A stretch of 53,989 nt of DNA from Spirogloea muscicola. Its lineage: Eukaryota; Streptophyta; Zygnematophyceae; Spirogloeales; Spirogloeaceae. Under the pieces are notes generated by a model. That model was not told where the DNA came from. It was given only the letters and a program-made list of their open reading frames with translations, and searched no databases. Position 1 is the first letter of the stretch. Each line of letters begins with the position of its first letter. Location of the stretch: assembly GCA_009602725.1 (NCBI GenBank), contig WELB01000100.1:213723-267711 (forward strand), read 5' to 3'. The translations under genes and the position numbers were made by a program. Of the stretch, positions 48,721 to 53,989 are shown piece by piece.

Positions 48721-51297
48721 ATGGCAGCCCTGGAGCTGGAGCTGGGCTTCCTGGGGGCTGGCATCATGGGCCTCGGCATGATCCGCAACCTGCTCAAGGC
48801 TGGCCACAAGGTCAAGGTGTGGAACCGCAGCCCTGGGAAGGTGAGCATCCGGCAGCCAACCTGGGATCATGCAAGCATCAGCATTGTCACCTCAGCCAGA
48901 ACCCCATTGACCGTTGGATACACCACTCTGATGCTTGTGCTTAGCACGTCGTCGCCGGCCTATCTGTTGAGATACAGACCTGTTACTTAATTGCTCATTG
49001 ATGACGTGCTGTAGGAGGCGGAAACGCCCTGAAGGGCATGCTCTAGCTTGTCTCTGTGTGGTCTGGCTGGCGGCACAGTCCTTTGAACAGCTTTGCTTGT
49101 ACCCAGAGCCTTCCCTTGGATGCTGGTTTTGACGCTTAAACTGCTGCTGCCATTCCGTTCCGTTGATGATAGGTCGCGGCGTTGGTGGAGGAGGGTGCTT
49201 CAAGGGGGAGCACGCCTGCAGAGGTGGTGAAGGCCTGTGACATCACAATCGCAATGTTAGCTGACCCGGCAGTGGCGCTCGAGGTTAGTCACATTGACTT
49301 CAAGCATTACCTTACAAGAACCTGGGACTGTATTCAACAGATGCATATCTCTAAGTATTACACACGTTCATTGTATGGGGATCTCAGAGAGGAGGTTTGT
49401 GTGATGAGTGCTCCCAAACACACAGCTCTTGAAGCTTTCCCGTTCAGAAGGGTACATGACATGGACTCTGCTAGCTAGATGCTCAATCAGGCCTCAACAG
49501 TGGGAGACCACGTGGAGCAGTCCCGTAGCCAATCTCTGAGCAGACGCTGTTGGCATGAGCTTGCAAACCAGGTAGCACTTGGAGAAGGTGGGGTGATTGA
49601 GGGCATTGCAGAGGGCAAGAGCTATGTGGACATGTCCACTGTCGACGCCGGCACATCAGTGAAGATTGGACAAGTGCGTTCAAGCCCAGTCCACTCGCTT
49701 CTCCCAGTACTTGTATTTGTCATGTACCACTGTAGAAGGCTGTACTTGTTCTCAGAAGGTGTTGTCACTGCCAGAGCTTCTGCGTCAACAAAGACCTAGA
49801 CTGAGCGATTGCCTTCATCACTAAAGAGGTTCAGCCTAGTTTGAGCTGGGAGGTCTATAAGTAGCACTGTGGCACTGGCCATGGACCACACGCAGTCTCC
49901 CTAATCTCAACACTGGTGTAGTCTTCATTGATCTTGCAAGTCTTACTGTGACTCTGTTCGGACATGACTGGGCCTGCATATGTATCAGGCTGTTGCAGAG
50001 AAGGGTGGAAGGTTCCTCGAGGCCCCAGTCTCAGGGAGCAAGAAGCCAGCCGAGGAGGGCACACTCATTATTCTAGCTGCAGGCAACGAGGTGGGACCAT
50101 TCGAACATCTTCTGCTGGACCTTCACCCCCACGACAATTCTGCTAGAAAGTATGACACAAGCTGCCCGAAGATGACAATGCATCCCAAGTGCGTCTGCTG
50201 CACTCCTTGTACACATTGTCTACCTCTATTGATGTATGATCATGTGCGGGGTTGATGCATGCAGGCACTGTTCAAGGCTGTGGCGCCAGCCTTTGATGCC
50301 ATGGGTAAGAAGTCGTTCTTTCTGGGCGACCTTGGTAATGGAGCACGCATGAAGCTGGTGGTAAATATGATCATGGGCAGGTCAGTCCATCGTCTTGGAG
50401 CACCTCCTCTTCACCTTGCCCGTCATTGCAGAGTCTGGTTGTGGGTTGTTCTTCGCCACGAGAAAGGTCACACAATTTTGACCAGCTTTTGTAGTACTTG
50501 GTTTGTGGTCAGCATGATGGCATCATTGTCAGAGGGGCTTGCTCTCTGTGGCAAGGCTGGCATCAGCCAGCAAACGCTCCTGGAGGTGTTGGTAAGACTC
50601 AAGCGTTGAGTAGCTTACGGGCAGGCTCATGCTTCATAGCTCGTACTATTTTTCGGAATCTAATCACTGTGAAGCAGGGTCTGCCCAATGCCGTTAGGTG
50701 TTCTGTGGGTAACTTTCACTGCGGCATGCAGGGAGAATTTTCTTAAGGCTGGCAATGTGAAGTCATTGCTTAACTGAGATCGCCTTGAAGACATTGCCTG
50801 CAAAACTTCAGGGTCAAACGGTGATTGTCAGTCTGACCAATGCTATGTGGAAACAAGCAGGACCTTGGTGCGATGAGCAATGGGCTATTCAAACTGAAGG
50901 GCCTATCCATTTTGCAAGGCAACTTTCCTCCTGCATTCCCTTTAAAACACCAACAGAAGGACATGAGATTGGCATTGGCAGTTGGAGACGAATGCAACCA
51001 GCCAATGCCAGTTGCGGCAGCTGCTAACGAGGTTAGCCCAGCAGATTCTGCACCGAGCACTTGCTCTGGGAAGTCCTCATTCCTAGGTGACCATTGTGTT
51101 GCCTCTCAGATTTCTGCTCACTCGTAAGTCTCTGGCCCTCTGTTTCTCAAGGAGTTTACTTGCTTCTTGTATGGCTATTACTGCAGGCATATAAGCGAGC
51201 CAAGGAAATGGGCTTTTCTGATGAAGATTTTTCAGCTGTCTTCAAGGCTATCCAGCAAAAAGCCGGACACACTGGTGGCCTACCCTTAGGTCTGTGA
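48721..51297 (+). CDS. GLYR1: Glyoxylate/succinic semialdehyde reductase (beta-hydroxyacid dehydrogenase)
   Basis: Eight exons join in phase: 48721-48840, 49173-49283, 49572-49673, 49989-50090, 50265-50380, 50513-50591, 50861-51031, 51187-51297, giving 303 aa (Arabidopsis GLYR1 is 289). The Rossmann motif is [12 protein letters not shown] with NRSPGK, the NADPH-type end. The substrate loop is [10 protein letters not shown] and [11 protein letters not shown]. The catalytic lysine is in [15 protein letters not shown]. The C-terminal half contains [20 protein letters not shown]. It reduces glyoxylate to glycolate and succinic semialdehyde to gamma-hydroxybutyrate with NADPH. The product lacks the SRE-type end of Arabidopsis GLYR1 (here GGLPLGL) and no transit peptide precedes the Rossmann fold, so a cytosolic location is inferred. 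The start is the first ATG, seven codons before the fold. Confidence 0.97.
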
Positions 51298-51955
51298 CAT
51301 AGGGAGGGCGCTAGTCTATTGGCGGAATGATGTTCGTGCAGTATTATTCCTGATTTTGCATCATTTCCATGTCAAAGAGGCCCGGTGCTTACACTAGATG
51401 TTTCTGGCCTGCGTGTTAGATGTTCATACCATATTGAGGTGCACCGTGTCATCGCTAGTGTTGACCAGAAGCCGGCGCCTGCTCATTCCTGTACTATAAG
51501 AGCAGCACAAAGACAATGCCGGGTTGTGTAGATTACCACTTGATCTTCACCTGAGCGCACCATCCGCCCAAGGGCTTCTGGCAGTGGTTTTACTAGGTGA
51601 CAGGCAGTTATGCATCCGTGGAGTATGAATTGGCGCTTATACACCGGAGATGTCGTTTCTGTGGGCATGAGCCCATACGTCAGCTTCACTGTAAGTAATG
51701 CAAGCATGCATACAACGAGGCGGCTTACTGAACGACAAATTTCTTTCAGAGGCCTCTCATGCTTTCACAGTTTAGGCCGCGTCTGCATGCAGATGGACTT
51801 GGAGGTGTGCGGCGCTGTGGGCTTGCCTTGTCTGTGCGGCTGTGTAGTGTAGAAGGACTTTCGGCACCCCTCGGTATGCACTTAGCTGGCCATACAGCTT
51901 CTTCTGAGCTCGTCACAGTCGGTGCTGGGGTGGGGCTTTAGGGCTTGTTTTGACA
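51298..51955. other. GLYR1 3' region, nothing else recognised
   Basis: Contains TGTAAC-like and AT-rich stretches fitting a 3' UTR. Short frames on both strands have no domain. Confidence 0.35.
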
Positions 51956-52040
51956 AATAAAGACAGCTGTTCCGATGGCTGTGAGAGGCCAGCCCTCAAA
52001 GGTATGGACCAGGTCCAGAAGGGCCGGAGGGCTCAAACCA
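51956..52040 (-). mobile_element. LINE 3' tail
   Basis: GGCTGTGAGAGGCCAGCCCT followed by AAAGGTATGGACCAGGTCC is the minus-oriented family hairpin and trailer. No ORF part remains; the sequence to its right up to 52,500 is not recognised. Confidence 0.5.
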
Positions 52041-52509
52041 CGAAATCAGTATCTTCAATCAGAAGGAACGCGGTGCGCATGAAATGAAAGGGTAGCCAAC
52101 CCCAATCCAGTACACTCGGGCAGAAATTAGTGCCAAGTTGGGGCTACATGAAACGAAGCCCTTAAGTTGAGGTGGCTAAGGGAACAGTGTGACGTTAGTA
52201 CACGGGTGAGCACATCGAGAGCCGACAAAGCTAACTTGGGGAGGCGTAGCGCCCCAAGGTGGACGCATGCTGGCGGCATCGTTTACTTTCGGTCACTGGG
52301 AGGAGGAGGCACCTCCCGTGGCGGTTGGACTTGGGAAGTAAACCGCGGGAAGAGAAAGGAAAGCGCGGGAAGACGCCCCCTCCCGCCAATTGCCTCCGCC
52401 TTGCGCGGCGGGGTCTTCCTCCCCTCAGCTCATCTGACTAACGCATTGCTGTCACGGGGCTACTAACTGTCTGCCTTAGCCTGCGGCTCCGCTAACGTAG
52501 TCACGAAGA

Positions 52510-53790
52510 CCCTCAAAGCAAGCGCGGCCAGATTAACTGGTGGCTGGGAGAGGCCATCCCAATGGAGAAATGGACAAGGTCTGAACGAGCCGGAGTGCTA
52601 AGGGAAGTGCGCGCCCATAGAGAAAAGGCGCTGGCAAAGCCAGCCCAAAAAAGAATGGACAATGTCCAAAGCCAAAAAAGAGGAGCCGGAGAAAGGACTA
52701 CACTACAAAACACTGTAGAACACAGAAACGATGCAGAGGGAAGCTCAGTACCCACGAGTGAGCAACATCAGGTCTGAGTAGCTCGCTGCAGGGAAAGAGG
52801 CACTCCGCCGAGACCCAGAGGCGGCGGCCATAGCACGGCCTGCGCGCGTGTGGACGGCGTGGGCAAGGGAGCGTTGAAGCGATACGGCCAGGCGCATGCG
52901 GAAGACTTGTGCGAGCGAACCGGCGGCGTTGAAGCCGGGCATCGCCCCTGGCAGACCCGGCCGCCGGTCAATGGCCTGGCGGGCAAGCCGCTGAATCATA
53001 TCCAGCCAGCGGCTGCCGAAAGCCCCGTGTACATCCATCGCCAGGGCCGCGAATTCATCCCCCACCGGGTGATCAGCATATTTTCGCTCCATGCCCCGGG
53101 CCGCCTGGCCGACCGCGTGCCCTGCAAACGACGCCGATCTGGTGGGATTGGCGGAGTCGATGCAGTCTGTTGTCACCACATCAGCGATGATGCGGGGACC
53201 GCCGCCGGGCGGGATGGCGACCAGGTCGGCGCGTCGCGTATGGGGCTGGCCGTCCGCGCCCAGCTGGATGGGCATGATGGAGGAGTTCTCCACCGCGACC
53301 TTGAAGCACGCCTCCGAAAACACCCCCTGCATACCATCGAGCAGGAGGTCGTGGGAAGCGGTCCGCTCGACCCCGTGTGCGCAACGGAGCATGTGGGCGG
53401 CCAGCTCCGCAGGATCAACGTGACGGGCACCGCACTCGCATTGAGTGACGCCCACGAGGCAGGGAGGGAGGAGGCCCAAAAGCCGGTGGACCGCCGTCCG
53501 GAAGACCTCGTCGGGCATAGTGAGCGCCGCGTAGAGTGGGAGCGCTGATAGCCACGCCGCAGCCCCAGGGGAGGAGGCTGAGAGCAGCCGGGCGCGCCCA
53601 CGAAGGTCAGCCGGAGGGAGAAGCTCCACCACCTGGTCGGAGGCCGCTTGTTCAACCAGCGCCGAGAAGCGTGCCTGGGCACGCTGGTCTGGGGTGTGGG
53701 CGAGGTGGATGAACGGAACGGCCTGTTCCGACATGTGGGAGCCCGTCGCGGGCAGAGCGGAGGGCAACCTGAAAAGGCAGGACTGCCGGA
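52510..53790 (-). mobile_element. LINE copy with the longest open C-terminal ORF (zinc finger plus restriction-like nuclease)
   Basis: The ORF is open on the minus strand from about 53,790 to its stop at 52,745, roughly 350 codons. It reads AAAWLSALPLYAALTMPDEV, then the finger CECGARHVDPAELAAHML-RCAHG (C-x-C...H-x3-C), then SHDLLLDGMQGVF. A PD-(D/E)XK-like core follows: RRADLVAI, IIADVVTTD, KYADHP. It then reads ALAMDVHGAFGSRWLDMIQR and SDLMLLTRGY. The finger followed by R-x-D...D...K-Y is the layout of the C-terminal restriction-like endonuclease of early-branching non-LTR elements (R2/NeSL/CRE, also Dualen/RandI). The reverse transcriptase is absent: the copy is 5'-truncated and joins another element's tail (LRLLTCHY then stop, plus strand, at 53,799-53,824). 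The 3' UTR 52,510-52,740 has two hairpins. The clade is inferred. Confidence 0.75.
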
Positions 53791-53989
53791 ACGATAGCTT
53801 GAGGCTCCTCACTTGTCACTACTGAGTGATTTCAATCTAAATTAACTATCGCACCCCAGGACCCCGACGGCGGCGGCGGCGGCGGTCGTGGAGCGCCGCC
53901 ACCGCTCCTGAGCGCCCCACGTCCGTCGCCATCCCGCTGGCTGCGCGCCCGGCGCAGGCCCTGCGGGGCCTCCTGGCGGCGGCGGCGGC
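53791..53989. other. LINE tail stub, then GC-rich window end
   Basis: Bases 53,791-53,835 are a plus-strand LINE ORF end (AGGCTCCTCACTTGTCAC, stop). The rest is (CGG)n-rich and may be the 5' end of a gene that continues outside the window. Confidence 0.4.

Overview
The window reads as nuclear DNA of a green microalga (Chlorophyta, probably Trebouxiophyceae). Exons are GC-rich and short, introns of about 150-400 nt are more AT-rich with GT-AG (a few GC-AG) borders, and the recognisable proteins are of green-lineage type: an HDA15-like deacetylase with a RanBP2 finger, a WLIM-type LIM protein, a plant-type glyoxylate/succinic semialdehyde reductase and plant-style one-repeat-per-exon LRR coding. 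Telomere-like AAACCCTAA motifs also fit. Species cannot be fixed from sequence alone. CDS spans are genomic extents of spliced genes; exon borders were read by hand from splice signals and reading phase.

Layout. 1-5.5 kb: a nest of 5'-truncated LINE copies in both orientations. 6.4-10.7 kb (-): zuotin/DNAJC2. 11.8-12.6 kb (+): LIM-domain gene, incomplete. 13.5-15.1 kb (+): protein with ten CCHC zinc knuckles (CNBP/GIS2-like). 15.4-16.3 kb (-): DUF4602/C1orf131-like ribosome-biogenesis factor. 17.5-21.5 kb (+): Enhancer of polycomb. 22.4-25.8 kb (-): SLC30A9/ZnT9-like mitochondrial zinc carrier. 26.4-29.5 kb (+): lariat debranching enzyme DBR1. 31.6-36.9 kb (-): a leucine-rich-repeat protein that continues into an array of four-cysteine modules, the least familiar gene here. 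37.6-40.8 kb: a low-gene block with LINE tails, bounded by (GA)n and (CT)n tracts that meet assembly gaps. 40.8-41.5 kb (+): a spliced gene of unknown family. 42.9-47.9 kb (-): class II histone deacetylase. 48.7-51.3 kb (+): glyoxylate reductase. 52-53.8 kb: more LINE, including the longest open C-terminal part.

Organisation. Genes mostly alternate in strand, giving divergent promoter pairs (DUF4602/EPC, ZnT9/DBR1, HDAC/GLYR1) and convergent 3' ends. Most assembly gaps (runs of n, or single n) sit in or beside 5' regions, next to poly(A), GGGA, (GA)n, (CT)n or (CCG)n tracts. Three chromatin-linked proteins (DNAJC2, EPC, HDA15-like) share the window, but nothing in the sequence shows that they are co-regulated.
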